From: Bacteroidetes bacterium ADurb.Bin145
Lineage (GTDB): Bacteria > Bacteroidota > Bacteroidia > Bacteroidales > VadinHA17
Direction: 5' to 3'
NCBI GenBank assembly: GCA_002070505.1
Contig: MWDJ01000001.1
Coordinates: 92,918-156,917, forward strand
Length of the DNA stretch: 64,000 nt
Shown: positions 35,972-49,134 of the stretch, piece after piece
Layout: each line of letters opens with the position of its first letter
How positions within the stretch are numbered: position 1 is the stretch's first letter
The notes under the pieces: model-generated
What the model was told of the DNA's origin: nothing
Database searches by the model: none
The model's input: only the letters and a program-made list of their open reading frames with translations
Position numbers and translations under genes: made by a program

Positions 35972-36001
35972 CAAAAGTACAATTTTTTTCCTTTAATCAA
36001 A
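35972..36001 (-). promoter_or_regulatory. Promoter of the rpsF-rpsR-rplI operon
   Basis: On the minus strand TTTG (35998-36001) and TACTTTTG (35972-35979) are 18 bases apart, a full match to the Bacteroidota -33/-7 consensus. The ATG of rpsF is 35 bases further on. It is among the best promoters in the window. Confidence 0.6.
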
Positions 36002-36104
36002 AAATAATCGACTGAAAATTATTACTTAATACGGTGACAATTAACCCGGAGCCGGAAAGCATGCGTAATTTTAGATCCCACTCTTTTACTGATGCCTTTT
36101 TAAC

Positions 36105-36112
36105 TATATTTG
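36105..36112 (+). promoter_or_regulatory. -7 promoter element of dnaX
   Basis: TATATTTG matches TAnnTTTG exactly and lies 34 bases before the dnaX ATG. It is back to back with the rpsF promoter. Confidence 0.45.
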
Positions 36113-36146
36113 TAAGGTTAATCAACCGGGTTGTACAAGCGGGCAC

Positions 36147-37898
36147 ATGGAGAATTTTATTGTTTCAGCAAGAAAATACCGTCCGGCCACTTTCAGTATG
36201 GTAGTGGGTCAGGATGCTATTACCAACACCCTGAAAAATGCAATTAAAGGTAACCATCTGGCTCAGGCCTACCTTTTTTGTGGTCCTCGCGGAGTTGGAA
36301 AGACCACTTGTGCGAGGATTTTTGCAAAAACAATTAACTGCTCCAATATCAGGGAAAATGGCGATCCGTGCGATGAATGTGAATCGTGCCTGTCTTTCAA
36401 CACTCTGCGGTCATTTAATATCCATGAGCTTGATGCAGCATCAAACAATAAAGTTGAAGATATCCGAAGCCTCAATGATCAGATAAGGATCCCTCCACAG
36501 ATAGGCAAATACAGTATTTATATAATTGATGAGGTTCATATGCTTTCTTCATCAGCATTCAATGCTTTTCTGAAAACACTGGAAGAACCTCCGGCCCATG
36601 CAATCTTCATACTGGCTACTACTGAGAAACACAAAATAATACCTACAATACTTTCACGATGCCAGATCTTCGATTTTAACCGTATTAAAATAGAGGATAT
36701 CGTGAACCGCCTTATTTATGTGGCTAAGAATGAATCAGTATCAGCAGAGGAAGAAGCTCTTCATATAATAGCCCAGAAAGCTGATGGTGCACTCAGGGAC
36801 GCCTTGTCAATTTTCGACCAGTTAGTTAGCCTGTGCGGAAAGAAGATTATATATAAGGATGTCATTGAGAATCTTAACGTACTGGATTATGAATACTATT
36901 TCAAAATAGTAGGCGGTGCATTGAGAAATAATCTCTCAACTCTTCTGGTAACATTTAATGAAATCCTGGAGAAAGGTTTCGACGGGCATAATTTTATATC
37001 TGGGTTGAACAGCCATCTGCGAGATCTTCTTGTCAGTAAAGACGAATCGACCTTGCGTCTGCTTGAAACAACACCTTCTGTAAGACAGAGATATGCACAA
37101 CAGTCGGCCGAATGCCCTGTGAGCTTCCTTTATAAAGCTCTTGAGATAGGAAGCAATTGCGACATCACATATAAGAATAGTAAGAATCCGCGTCTTCATG
37201 TCGAACTGGCATTAATTCAGATGTGCAGGATCACTTCTGAATCAAACGGAGATCAGGAAAAAAAAAAGCCTGAAGCCGGACAGCTGAATTCAAACGACGA
37301 GGTAATACCTGTTCCCTCGAAGTCAGAAATTGTCCGCCAGACTGAAGATCAGGAGAAAAAAGCTCCGGAAAGAAATCCCCGGATTGTATCGAAACATCAG
37401 CCTCATATCGAAAAAGAAGTCAGATCTTTTTCTATCCGTGAAGTCATATCGGCCTCAGATGAACCAAAGGAAAATAGTGCACAAAAAGAAGCAAGTGTTC
37501 ATAATGATATCACGGTTAATGCAGAATCAAGGGAAGATCTTACAGCAGATTCTCTCTCAGCTGCATGGCAGGATTTTATTAATGATCTGAAAGGTGAGAG
37601 CCCAAGGATTATCAGCATGTTTAAATCAGTGAAACCTGATCTGGAAGAGGATAATACAATTAAAATTCACTTAACAAACGCGGCTCAGAAAGATATCTTT
37701 ATTCAGAATTATAAACAGAAGCTCTCCGGTTTCCTGCATAGCAGGTTCAAAGTAAATGAACTTGAGATTGAAACATCAGTTGACCTTTCCGAAGATAATG
37801 AAATATTATATACTGATGAGCAGAAATATAATTACCTTCAGTCAAAATATCCGGATCTGAAAGAATTCAGAAAAGCTTTTAATCTGGATATAAGTTAA
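36147..37898 (+). CDS. dnaX: DNA polymerase III subunit gamma/tau
   Basis: DnaX is the clamp-loader ATPase that also joins the polymerase cores. The N-terminus ARKYRPATFSMVVGQDAITNTL is typical. Walker A is FCGPRGVGKTTCARIF, the zinc knuckle Cys are in CSNIRENGDPCDECESC, Walker B is YIIDEVHMLSSSAFNAFLKTLEEPP, and the arginine finger is ILSRCQIFDF. Residues about 370-475 form a charged linker (EKKKPEAGQ, RSFSIREVISASDEP), and a C-terminal tau-like domain follows. At 583 residues it is a normal Bacteroidota length. I see no programmed-frameshift slippery site that would make a separate gamma form. Confidence 0.96.
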   Translation: MENFIVSARKYRPATFSMVVGQDAITNTLKNAIKGNHLAQAYLFCGPRGVGKTTCARIFAKTINCSNIRENGDPCDECESCLSFNTLRSFNIHELDAASNNKVEDIRSLNDQIRIPPQIGKYSIYIIDEVHMLSSSAFNAFLKTLEEPPAHAIFILATTEKHKIIPTILSRCQIFDFNRIKIEDIVNRLIYVAKNESVSAEEEALHIIAQKADGALRDALSIFDQLVSLCGKKIIYKDVIENLNVLDYEYYFKIVGGALRNNLSTLLVTFNEILEKGFDGHNFISGLNSHLRDLLVSKDESTLRLLETTPSVRQRYAQQSAECPVSFLYKALEIGSNCDITYKNSKNPRLHVELALIQMCRITSESNGDQEKKKPEAGQLNSNDEVIPVPSKSEIVRQTEDQEKKAPERNPRIVSKHQPHIEKEVRSFSIREVISASDEPKENSAQKEASVHNDITVNAESREDLTADSLSAAWQDFINDLKGESPRIISMFKSVKPDLEEDNTIKIHLTNAAQKDIFIQNYKQKLSGFLHSRFKVNELEIETSVDLSEDNEILYTDEQKYNYLQSKYPDLKEFRKAFNLDIS

Positions 37899-37972
37899 AA
37901 AAAGTATTGAACCAGGACGAAACTTATTTTTAGAACATTTGTTATATTGGAGTAATATTAAAACCTACAGTT

Positions 37973-38485
37973 ATGTTAAAGAAAAAAGTTGAAGATATCT
38001 GTAACCGGCAGATAGAAAGAGAAGGTTATTCGTCTAACCTCTATCTTGCAATGGCTTCATGGGCCGAAACTAAAGGTCTTTCAGGAGTGGCGCAGTGGTT
38101 ATACGCTCAGGCTGAGGAAGAGAAACTGCACATGCTGAAGTTCATAAAGTACATTAACGAAAGAGGTGGGAAAGCTGTTATCTCATCATTTAAAAAACCT
38201 CCTGAGACTTATAAAAGTGTAGAAGATATGTTCAAAGAGGTACTCAAACATGAGCAGTTTGTCACATCAAGTATTAATGAAATAGTTGATCTTGCCCTTG
38301 CCGAGAAGGACTTTAATACCCATAATTTTCTGCAGTGGTTCGTTACCGAACAGGATGAAGAGGAAGCTTCAGCTCAGGCCATAATTGATAAGCTGAGCAT
38401 AGGAGGGAAGAATAACCTCTATCAGTTCGACAGAGATATAATGAGTCTGAGGGCAAAGCCGGGGGTTACTGCAGCAACTGAATGA
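37973..38485 (+). CDS. ftnA: Ferritin
   Basis: This 170-residue bacterial non-haem ferritin stores iron in a 24-mer shell. Diiron ligands are in REGYSSNLYLAMASWAET (Glu), AEEEKLHMLKFIKYI (Glu and His), and FVTEQDEEEASAQAIIDKL (Glu/Gln), as in FtnA. The stop overlaps the next ATG (atga at 38482-38485), so translation is coupled to the T9SS metalloprotease, an unusual neighbour. Confidence 0.95.
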   Translation: MLKKKVEDICNRQIEREGYSSNLYLAMASWAETKGLSGVAQWLYAQAEEEKLHMLKFIKYINERGGKAVISSFKKPPETYKSVEDMFKEVLKHEQFVTSSINEIVDLALAEKDFNTHNFLQWFVTEQDEEEASAQAIIDKLSIGGKNNLYQFDRDIMSLRAKPGVTAATE

Positions 38486-40950
38486 AAAAGTTCTTTCTTC
38501 TTTTGCTAAGCGCCTGCCTTGCCGGGAATATTTCTGCATATAATATGCGGGATCCCGGGAAGCCGACACCTTTATATTCAGTATGTTATGCTGGTAAGAA
38601 AGTTAATAGGATTTTTATACCTCCTCCGGCTCAATTCTTTAGTAAGGCAGAATCGAAAAGAGGCGCTTCTATTTCTGTCAGTTATATTGATTTCCCTGAC
38701 GCTCCGAAAGCTGCTTTTAACCATGCAGTGTCTATTCTTGAATCAATATTACCCGCAGGTACCTTAATAAGGATTAAAGCAACATGGGCAAATCTCACAA
38801 ATGAGTCAGTTCTGGCAAACTCCTTTGCAAGCTCTTTCCTGGCGGGTTGGGGTATTGACGCACTTTATCCGTATGCCTATTATCCTGTGGCTCTTGGTGA
38901 AAAAATAGCCGGGAAAGATTATAACGGAGATGCTAAAGCTGATATTGAGCTGACTTTCAACAGTTCTGCTGCCTGGTATTACGGTACAGATGGAACTACT
39001 CCCGTTTCGAAATACGACATGGTTACAGTAGTCTTGCATGAGCTGATACATGGGCTTGGTTTTGTTGACAGTATGACAAAAGGAAAATGGACCGGTTCCT
39101 ACGGTCTGAATTCAATACCTCTGATATACGATACATTCGTTGAAAGTCTGGATGGGAAGAAACTCACAGATACAACTTACTTCTTGAATCCTTCACCTGC
39201 ATTAAACCAGCAGTTTACAAGCAGAGAGTTGTACTTTAACAGTCCATTACTGAGTTACTATACATCAGGAAAACGGGCCAAACTCTATGCACCGGCAATT
39301 TTTGATCCCGGTTCAAGTATTGCACATCTTGACGAAAAGGAAACTCTTAAAATTGATCAGCTCATGACTCCCTTCATTGACCTCGGGGAAGCCATTCATG
39401 ATCCGGGTAAATTAATAATGTCGATGCTCGGCGACATGGGTTGGATCAACACCAGGATTGTTCATGAAGAGATTAATGATACCGAAGAAGATCTTTCACA
39501 AATAACAATTTCAGCTGAAATAAGGTCAGATACTATCTATAAGCACGACAGGGTGGCCCTTGTCTATGCTTTTAACGGTTATGAAAATCCGGCACTTAGA
39601 GATACAGTTTTTCTTTCTTCACAATCCGGGGATAATTATTCAACCACGCTTGCAATACCTTACTACGGAAGCAGATTCGACTATTATCTCTTTACAGAGG
39701 ATTATTTTTCCAGAATATACAGGCTGCCTTCATATATCGAAAAATTCCATTATTCAACCTACATCGGCGTCGATACAGTAAAACCGGTAATTACCTACTC
39801 ACCTCAGAAATATTACTTCGAGACGATCGATTCAATATTCTTTGACTTAAGTGTTTCTGACAATATCGGAGTTGACACAGTTTATGTTCAGTACAGGATT
39901 AATCAGGGTGAAACCTACTCACTAGGCCTAAAATCCAATGGAAAGGACAAATACAGTAACGTTATTAACACTGAATCATTTGCCTTAAGAGGAGGAGATA
40001 CATTTAATTACAGGATAATAGCCATTGATAAAGCCAAGGTTCCCAATACTAAGGTATTCCCAAGTGATGGAGAATTCTTTACTGCATCGATCGAGAATAT
40101 TAATAATGCACAAACTTCTTACACGACCAGCTTCCTTAATGCTTCCTCGGATTTCTTCTTTGACGGAATGCAAATATTGAAGCCCAAAGGATTCACCAAT
40201 TTTGGAATTCATACACCGCATCCTTATGAAAGCCCTGAAGAAACAGGAGACAGCATTGGTTACACAGCTATGCTGAGGACCCCAATAATTTATGACGACC
40301 AGGGAATGATAATTAGCTTTAAGGAGCTTGTGCTTGTTGAACCGGGTGAAGATGGTTATGACTTCTGGTCATCAAATTTCTATGATTATGTAATTGTTGA
40401 AGGTTCAAAGGATTATGGCAAAACCTGGTTCCCGCTGGTTGACGGTTACGACAGCAGAATAAATAACTCCTGGTTAGAAGCATATAACAGTTCTGTTGAT
40501 GGAGATAATTCCACATATGTCGGTACCGGATCAATGATGACTATGCATTATATATTCCCAAAAGTGGCATCCTATATATCCAATGGTGATCCGATGATGA
40601 TCCGTTTCAGATTATTCTCTGATCCTTATGCACATGGATGGGGTTGGGTAATCGAAGATTTCCATATTGGACCGGTCATTGACGCAGTGGAGGAGATAGA
40701 ATATCAGACTCCGGTTATTTATCCTAATCCCGGCTCAGGTCACATAACTATTAATCAGTCAGGAGGCGCAGACATGAAACCTTTTAAATACAGTATCTTC
40801 AATTCGGTCGGATCTCTGGTAAAGGAAGATATCTCCGAAGGCGGCAACGAAATCAAAATTGATATATCAGATTGTCCCACAGGGCTGTATCTTATTGTTC
40901 TGCACCGTTATAACGGCATCAGGACTTTAAAGTATATCCTGACAAGGTAA
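38482..40950 (+). CDS. Exported zinc metalloprotease-like protein with T9SS type A sorting domain
   Basis: The 822-residue protein starts with a signal peptide (KKFFLLLLSACLAGNISA). Residues about 45-330 hold a metalloprotease-like domain with the zinc motif HELIHGLGF (near 187; HExxHxxGF) and a supporting region that ends in IMSMLGDMGWINTRI. Residues about 335-530 are beta-sandwich modules (DTIYKHDRVALVYAFNG, DNIGVDTVYVQYRINQG). The last 80 residues are a type IX sorting domain (VIYPNPGSGHITI, FNSVGSLVKEDI, CPTGLYLIVL). It should be secreted across the outer membrane and act on proteins outside the cell. No T9SS machinery genes are in the window. Confidence 0.82.
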   Translation: MKKFFLLLLSACLAGNISAYNMRDPGKPTPLYSVCYAGKKVNRIFIPPPAQFFSKAESKRGASISVSYIDFPDAPKAAFNHAVSILESILPAGTLIRIKATWANLTNESVLANSFASSFLAGWGIDALYPYAYYPVALGEKIAGKDYNGDAKADIELTFNSSAAWYYGTDGTTPVSKYDMVTVVLHELIHGLGFVDSMTKGKWTGSYGLNSIPLIYDTFVESLDGKKLTDTTYFLNPSPALNQQFTSRELYFNSPLLSYYTSGKRAKLYAPAIFDPGSSIAHLDEKETLKIDQLMTPFIDLGEAIHDPGKLIMSMLGDMGWINTRIVHEEINDTEEDLSQITISAEIRSDTIYKHDRVALVYAFNGYENPALRDTVFLSSQSGDNYSTTLAIPYYGSRFDYYLFTEDYFSRIYRLPSYIEKFHYSTYIGVDTVKPVITYSPQKYYFETIDSIFFDLSVSDNIGVDTVYVQYRINQGETYSLGLKSNGKDKYSNVINTESFALRGGDTFNYRIIAIDKAKVPNTKVFPSDGEFFTASIENINNAQTSYTTSFLNASSDFFFDGMQILKPKGFTNFGIHTPHPYESPEETGDSIGYTAMLRTPIIYDDQGMIISFKELVLVEPGEDGYDFWSSNFYDYVIVEGSKDYGKTWFPLVDGYDSRINNSWLEAYNSSVDGDNSTYVGTGSMMTMHYIFPKVASYISNGDPMMIRFRLFSDPYAHGWGWVIEDFHIGPVIDAVEEIEYQTPVIYPNPGSGHITINQSGGADMKPFKYSIFNSVGSLVKEDISEGGNEIKIDISDCPTGLYLIVLHRYNGIRTLKYILTR

Positions 40951-41002
40951 TTTATCTGACTGTTTTGATGTGTGCATTCAGTATTATGAATGCGGAGGTG
41001 TC

Positions 41003-41101
41003 ATGAAATATTCACTGAAGCTTTCTTTTTTGCGTGCTGTTCTTTTAGGCACTATTTATCTGAAAAATAAACTAATTTTGCGTTTTATTTCAGGAAAATA
41101 A
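41003..41101 (+). CDS. Possible 32-codon leader peptide before secA
   Basis: A short frame of 32 codons begins with ATG at 41003, only two bases after an excellent Shine-Dalgarno GGAGGTG (40994-41000), which is rare in this phylum. The product is basic and hydrophobic (MKYSLKLSFLRAVLLG... ending LILRFISGK), like a shortened signal sequence, and its TAA ends 11 bases before the secA ATG. That is the arrangement of secretion-monitoring leaders such as SecM. Against it, a good -7 element (41073-41080) lies inside the frame, so much secA mRNA may begin after it. It has no arrest motif I recognise. Confidence 0.3.
   Translation: MKYSLKLSFLRAVLLGTIYLKNKLILRFISGK
41073..41080 (+). promoter_or_regulatory. 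-7 promoter element of secA
   Basis: TAATTTTG matches TAnnTTTG exactly, 32 bases before the secA ATG. No TTTG is found at the normal -33 distance. It lies inside the short leader frame. Confidence 0.4.
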
Positions 41102-41112
41102 GATAATAAACG

Positions 41113-44100
41113 ATGAGCGTTATTAATAAAGTTCTTGGTCTGTTCCTTGGTAACAAATATGAGAGGGACATGAAGGAAATAAATCCTTATGTCGAAAAGG
41201 TTCATGCTGAATTTCGAAAACTAACAGATCTGACTAATGATGAACTGAGAGACAGAACCCTGGAGTTGAAAAAAGAGCTCCATAACCGTATCGAGGAAGA
41301 TGAGAACCAAATAAGATCTCTTAAGGAGAAAGCTGAATCTGAAGAGGATGTATACAGGAAAGAGGAGATATATACTGAGATAGATAAGATCGAGAAGAGC
41401 ATAGACTCAAAGCTTGAAACTATTCTTGATGAATTATTACCGGTTGCTTTTGCTATTGTGAAAGAGACTGCGAGGCGCTTTAAGGAAAATGATGAACTTG
41501 TTGTAACCGCCCGTCAATATGATAAGGATCTGGCGGCTAAAAGGGAAAGCATAACTGTAAAAGGCGATAAGGCATACTGGAAAAACAGGTGGATTGCCGG
41601 TGGTAATGAAATCATCTGGGATATGGTCCATTACGATGTTCAGCTTTTCGGAGGTGTAGCGCTGCATAAAGGGAAAATAGCAGAGATGGCAACCGGTGAA
41701 GGAAAAACTGTAGTTGCTACTCTGCCCGTCTTCCTCAATGCCCTTGCCGGAAGAGGCGTTCACATTGTTACAGTTAATGACTACCTCTCAAAAAGAGACT
41801 CCGAGTGGATGGGGCCTATATATGAATTTCACGGCCTTACTGTTGATTGTATTGATAAACACCAGCCAAATTCGGCAGACAGACGAAAGGCATATTATGC
41901 TGACATAACCTTCGGGACCAATAATGAGTTCGGATTTGATTACCTGAGAGATAATATGGCAATAAATCCGGAAGACCTTGTGCAGCGCAAGCATCATTAT
42001 GCTATAGTTGATGAGGTTGATTCCGTTCTGATAGATGATGCCAGAACACCCTTGATCATTTCCGGTCCTACACCAAAAAGCGATACCCAGCAGTTTGATG
42101 AACTTAAACCTAAAGTCGACAAGCTTGTAAATGCTCAGAAGAAACTTGTTACACAGGTACTTGCTGATGCCAAACGCCTTATCTCTGAGGGCAAAAACGA
42201 AGAGGGCGGCATGCTTCTCCTCAGGGCATTTAAAGGATTGCCAAAGAATAATGCACTCATAAAATATCTTAGCGAAGAAGGCAATAAAACACTCTTGCAG
42301 AAAACTGAGAATTTTTACATGCAGAATAACAGCAAGGAGATGCCGAAAGTGACGGATGAACTTTATTTCGTCATTGATGAGAAGGCTAATTCAATAGAAC
42401 TTACCGAAAAAGGCCTTGATCTTATCTCAACATCCGTGGAAGATGCAAGTTTCTTCATACTGCCTGATGTTGGTTCCAAGATAGCCGACCTGGAAAAATC
42501 AGGCAAAACCGAAAAGGAGAAAATTAAACTTAAGGATGAACTTCTGGCTGATTATTCTGTTAAATCAGAACGTGTCCATACAATGACCCAGCTGTTAAAG
42601 GCATGGACCCTTTTTGACAGGGATGTGGAATATGTTGTGATGGATAATAAGGTGAAGATAGTTGATGAGCAGACGGGACGTATTCTTGAAGGGAGAAGAT
42701 ATTCCGACGGACTTCATCAGGCTATTGAAGCAAAGGAGAACGTCAAAGTTGAGGCTGCTACACAAACCTATGCAACAATAACTCTCCAGAATTATTTCAG
42801 GATGTACCACAAGCTTGCCGGTATGACAGGGACCGCTGAAACGGAAGCAGGTGAGTTATGGAATATCTACAAACTTGATGTTGTTGTCATACCTACAAAT
42901 AAACCTGTTATCAGAGATGACAGAGAAGATATCATCTATAAGACCAAGAGAGAAAAATATAATGCAGTAATAAATGAGATAGTTGATTTGAATCGTAAGG
43001 GAAGACCAGTGCTCGTTGGTACTACGTCTGTGGAGATTTCCGAGCTTCTGAGCAGAATGCTCAAAATGAAAGGTCTTAAGCATAACGTTCTCAATGCCAA
43101 ACTGCACCAGAGGGAAGCAGAGATAGTAGCTGAAGCCGGTAAATCAGGGACAATAACGATTGCTACAAATATGGCCGGCCGTGGCACTGATATAAAGCTT
43201 ACTGAAGAGGTCAGAAAAGCAGGTGGACTTGCTATTATCGGAACCGAAAGGCATGAATCACGAAGAGTCGACAGACAGTTACGCGGACGATCAGGCAGAC
43301 AGGGCGATCCCGGCTCCTCACAGTTCTTTGTATCCCTCGAGGATGAGCTGATGAGACTCTTCGGGTCAGAAAGAATTGCGGGAATAATGGACCGCCTGGG
43401 ACTGAAAGAGGGGGAAATGATCCAGCACCCGATGATCACAAAATCAATCGAGAGAGCCCAGAAAAAAGTTGAGGAGAATAACTTCGGAATACGTAAGAGA
43501 CTTCTCGAGTATGACGACGTGATGAATTCACAAAGGGAAGTTATTTACAAGAAAAGACGGCACGCTCTTCTCGGAGAACGGCTGAGTGTCGACATTGCAA
43601 ACTCAATGTATGATGTGATAACATCAATGGTGGGATCATATCATAAGGCAGGTGATTTCGAAAACTTTGATTTTGACCTGATACGGTCGTTTTCAATGGA
43701 TTCCCCCGTTCCTTCAGAGAAATTTCTCAAGAGTACTTCTGATGAGGTCGTTGAGGCAGTATATTCCAAAGTCCTGGAAACATATAAAAGAAAAGTGGAG
43801 AGCATTTCACAACAGGCATATCCCGTCCTTAAGGATGTATATGAGAGAATGTCACACGCTTATGATAATGTGGTAGTCCCAATCTCTGATGGTGTTAAAG
43901 TGTTCCAGGTTGTAACAAATCTCAAAGCGACTGCCGAATCAGAGGGAAAAGAACTTGCCCGATCCTATGAAAAAACGGTTGTCCTGGCAACTATCGATGA
44001 TGCATGGAAAGAACATCTTCGTGAAATGGATGAACTGAAGCAATCGGTACAGAATGCCACATACGAACAGAAGGATCCTCTTCTTATATATAAGTTTGAA

Positions 44101-44433
44101 TCATACGAGTTGTTCCAGAACATGATCAACAAGATAAATAAGGATGTTGTCAGTACCTTGATGAAAGGTTACATCCCCATCCAGGATCCGGATCAGGTAA
44201 AAGAAGCCCAGCGGCGAAGGCAGGTGGAAAACCTCAGAACTTCAAGGACAGATACTATCCAATCAGGTCCCGGTGCTGCAGGTCCTGACAAGGACAGGAA
44301 GACCGAACCAGTTCGTGTTGATAAGAAAGTCGGAAGGAATGATCCCTGTCCTTGCGGCAGCGGTAAAAAATACAAGCATTGCCATGGGGCACAAAAGGCT
44401 GCCGGGGATCAGCAGTCCAGACCAAATGCCTGA
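41113..44433 (+). CDS. secA: Preprotein translocase ATPase SecA
   Basis: SecA drives Sec-dependent export through SecYEG. Residues 1-20 are [20 protein letters not shown]. Walker A is [16 protein letters not shown] (near 192), the DEAD-type box is [19 protein letters not shown] (near 298), and GRGTDIKL with [18 protein letters not shown] are helicase motifs of the second RecA fold. An insertion of about 150 residues between about 325 and 480 makes it 1106 residues, typical of Bacteroidota. The C-terminus ends in the SEC-C zinc motif [19 protein letters not shown], which binds SecB and ribosomes in other bacteria. dapA converges seven bases downstream. Confidence 0.98.
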   Translation: MSVINKVLGLFLGNKYERDMKEINPYVEKVHAEFRKLTDLTNDELRDRTLELKKELHNRIEEDENQIRSLKEKAESEEDVYRKEEIYTEIDKIEKSIDSKLETILDELLPVAFAIVKETARRFKENDELVVTARQYDKDLAAKRESITVKGDKAYWKNRWIAGGNEIIWDMVHYDVQLFGGVALHKGKIAEMATGEGKTVVATLPVFLNALAGRGVHIVTVNDYLSKRDSEWMGPIYEFHGLTVDCIDKHQPNSADRRKAYYADITFGTNNEFGFDYLRDNMAINPEDLVQRKHHYAIVDEVDSVLIDDARTPLIISGPTPKSDTQQFDELKPKVDKLVNAQKKLVTQVLADAKRLISEGKNEEGGMLLLRAFKGLPKNNALIKYLSEEGNKTLLQKTENFYMQNNSKEMPKVTDELYFVIDEKANSIELTEKGLDLISTSVEDASFFILPDVGSKIADLEKSGKTEKEKIKLKDELLADYSVKSERVHTMTQLLKAWTLFDRDVEYVVMDNKVKIVDEQTGRILEGRRYSDGLHQAIEAKENVKVEAATQTYATITLQNYFRMYHKLAGMTGTAETEAGELWNIYKLDVVVIPTNKPVIRDDREDIIYKTKREKYNAVINEIVDLNRKGRPVLVGTTSVEISELLSRMLKMKGLKHNVLNAKLHQREAEIVAEAGKSGTITIATNMAGRGTDIKLTEEVRKAGGLAIIGTERHESRRVDRQLRGRSGRQGDPGSSQFFVSLEDELMRLFGSERIAGIMDRLGLKEGEMIQHPMITKSIERAQKKVEENNFGIRKRLLEYDDVMNSQREVIYKKRRHALLGERLSVDIANSMYDVITSMVGSYHKAGDFENFDFDLIRSFSMDSPVPSEKFLKSTSDEVVEAVYSKVLETYKRKVESISQQAYPVLKDVYERMSHAYDNVVVPISDGVKVFQVVTNLKATAESEGKELARSYEKTVVLATIDDAWKEHLREMDELKQSVQNATYEQKDPLLIYKFESYELFQNMINKINKDVVSTLMKGYIPIQDPDQVKEAQRRRQVENLRTSRTDTIQSGPGAAGPDKDRKTEPVRVDKKVGRNDPCPCGSGKKYKHCHGAQKAAGDQQSRPNA

Positions 44434-44440
44434 TTAATTG

Positions 44441-45319
44441 TTATTTGAGTTCTTCAACTACTTTCTGGATCCGTGAGAGGACAGTCTTGTTAACGGGAAC
44501 AAGCGGAAGTCGCAAATTATTCTGACATAAACCAATTGCACTGAGGAATGCCTTGATTCCGGCCGGATTACCGTCAGCAAACAGCAATTCTATAGATTCC
44601 ATGAATTTGAAATGAATTTCACGGGCTGCCTTGAAATTATTCTTCAGCGCAGTGTTCACCATTTCACTGCATTCAGCCGGATATGCATTGGCAAGGACAG
44701 AGATCACTCCTGAACCACCTGCAGCAATTATAGGCAGTGTAAGCATATCATCACCGGAGATCACCAGGAAGTTTTCCGGTTTACCTTTTATTATTCTCAT
44801 TATCTGAGCCAGATCTCCGGATGCTTCCTTGACACCTACAATATTTTCACATTCATTGGCTAATTCTATACAGGTTTCAGAAGAAATGTTACTGCATGTT
44901 CTTCCGGGTACATTATAGATTATTACAGGGAGCGGACTGCAGGTTGCTATGGCTTTGAAATGCTGTAAAAGGCCTCGTTGGTTCGGCTTGTTGTAATAAG
45001 GAGCTACCGACAGAATACCATCTGCTCCATCAAGATCCATCTCTCTTATGCAGTTGATTATCTCCTGAGTATTATTACCTCCGATACCTACGACAACAGG
45101 AATTCTTTTATCAACTGCTTCAATAACATAAGATAACAGAGCCTGCTTCTCATCCTTTGTAAGAGTCGACGCTTCACCTGTCGTACCCATGGCGATTATG
45201 TAATTGACCCCTCCTTTAATGACATGATTTACAATACGGCCTAAAGCCGAAAAATCAATGCTGGAATCATTCTTGAAAGGTGTGACTATTGCTACACCTG
45301 TGCCTTTGAACCTTTTCAT
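44441..45319 (-). CDS. dapA: 4-hydroxy-tetrahydrodipicolinate synthase
   Basis: DapA condenses pyruvate and aspartate semialdehyde, the first committed step of the lysine/diaminopimelate pathway. The N-terminus RFKGTGVAIVTPFKNDSSIDF is followed by IIAMGTTGEASTLTKDEK, GIGGNNTQEII, and YNVPGRTCSNIS (catalytic Tyr). The Schiff-base Lys is in NIVGVKEASGD, followed by ISGDDMLTLPIIAAGGSGVISV. The length of 292 residues is standard. It is the last gene of a minus-strand run starting at the AmmeMemoRadiSam genes. Confidence 0.97.
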   Translation of the reverse strand: MKRFKGTGVAIVTPFKNDSSIDFSALGRIVNHVIKGGVNYIIAMGTTGEASTLTKDEKQALLSYVIEAVDKRIPVVVGIGGNNTQEIINCIREMDLDGADGILSVAPYYNKPNQRGLLQHFKAIATCSPLPVIIYNVPGRTCSNISSETCIELANECENIVGVKEASGDLAQIMRIIKGKPENFLVISGDDMLTLPIIAAGGSGVISVLANAYPAECSEMVNTALKNNFKAAREIHFKFMESIELLFADGNPAGIKAFLSAIGLCQNNLRLPLVPVNKTVLSRIQKVVEELK

Positions 45320-45331
45320 ATTTATTATTTA

Positions 45332-45898
45332 TCAACCTTGTAAGGATCCGGATTTAATCATTTCCAGATAGTGTATTACTTCGTCAAGATATTTCTCAAC
45401 CTGATAGGGCTTCTTCAATTCTATCATAAGATCGTAAACTGAACTGTTGTTTACTGAATCATATATTCCTACTTTAAAACTGGAAACCGATAATGATGTA
45501 ATGTAATATAAGGGGAAGATCTTCTCGAAATTAATATCTATAAGGACATCAAATCTTGTCTTAATGAAGTAATCGGCCTCAGTAGATACAGGTGTATATA
45601 ACAGATTCAGCTCATTTTTTCTGATACACGACAGATATCTTAGTGCAGTGTACTGGTCGGGAAGTTCTTTGCCCGGATAGTATCCAATGATCTTTACTTC
45701 AATGTTCCTTTCTTCATGCATTTTCTGATGGAAGCGCGACAAAAAGCCAAATTCCTTTGTCTTTGATGCATCCCATACAATACCTATATTTTTAACCTGG
45801 CTGATCTCTGAATAATATGTTTTTCTCCTGGCTTTTTCCATCTTCTTAGCCAGAAATGAATTTCCTATTTTCAGTCTCGTATTTTCAAAAAATTCCAT
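45332..45898 (-). CDS. Conserved protein next to dapA, function unknown
   Basis: The 188-residue soluble protein lies 12 bases before dapA and 46 bases after ligA. It opens with a basic helix (LAKKMEKARRKTYYSEI), then an alpha/beta core: VKNIGIVWDASKTKEFGFL, IEVKIIGYYPGKELPDQY, FDVLIDINFEKIFPLYYITSLS, FKVGIYD. I recall a Bacteroidota-specific uncharacterised family with this look, often beside dapA, but I cannot name a function. No catalytic motif stands out. Confidence 0.7.
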   Translation of the reverse strand: MEFFENTRLKIGNSFLAKKMEKARRKTYYSEISQVKNIGIVWDASKTKEFGFLSRFHQKMHEERNIEVKIIGYYPGKELPDQYTALRYLSCIRKNELNLLYTPVSTEADYFIKTRFDVLIDINFEKIFPLYYITSLSVSSFKVGIYDSVNNSSVYDLMIELKKPYQVEKYLDEVIHYLEMIKSGSLQG

Positions 45899-45944
45899 TT
45901 TGCAAACCTAATTGTTTTTTGCTTACATCATTAAATCATCGCTA

Positions 45945-49110
<3,166 letters not shown>

Positions 49111-49134
49111 CGGACCAACTTCTTAAAGATCATT

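Noticed and set aside
42936..43439. 167-codon open frame on the minus strand
   Set aside because: It is antisense to conserved SecA motifs and has Ser/Pro-rich composition typical of a reverse-strand shadow.
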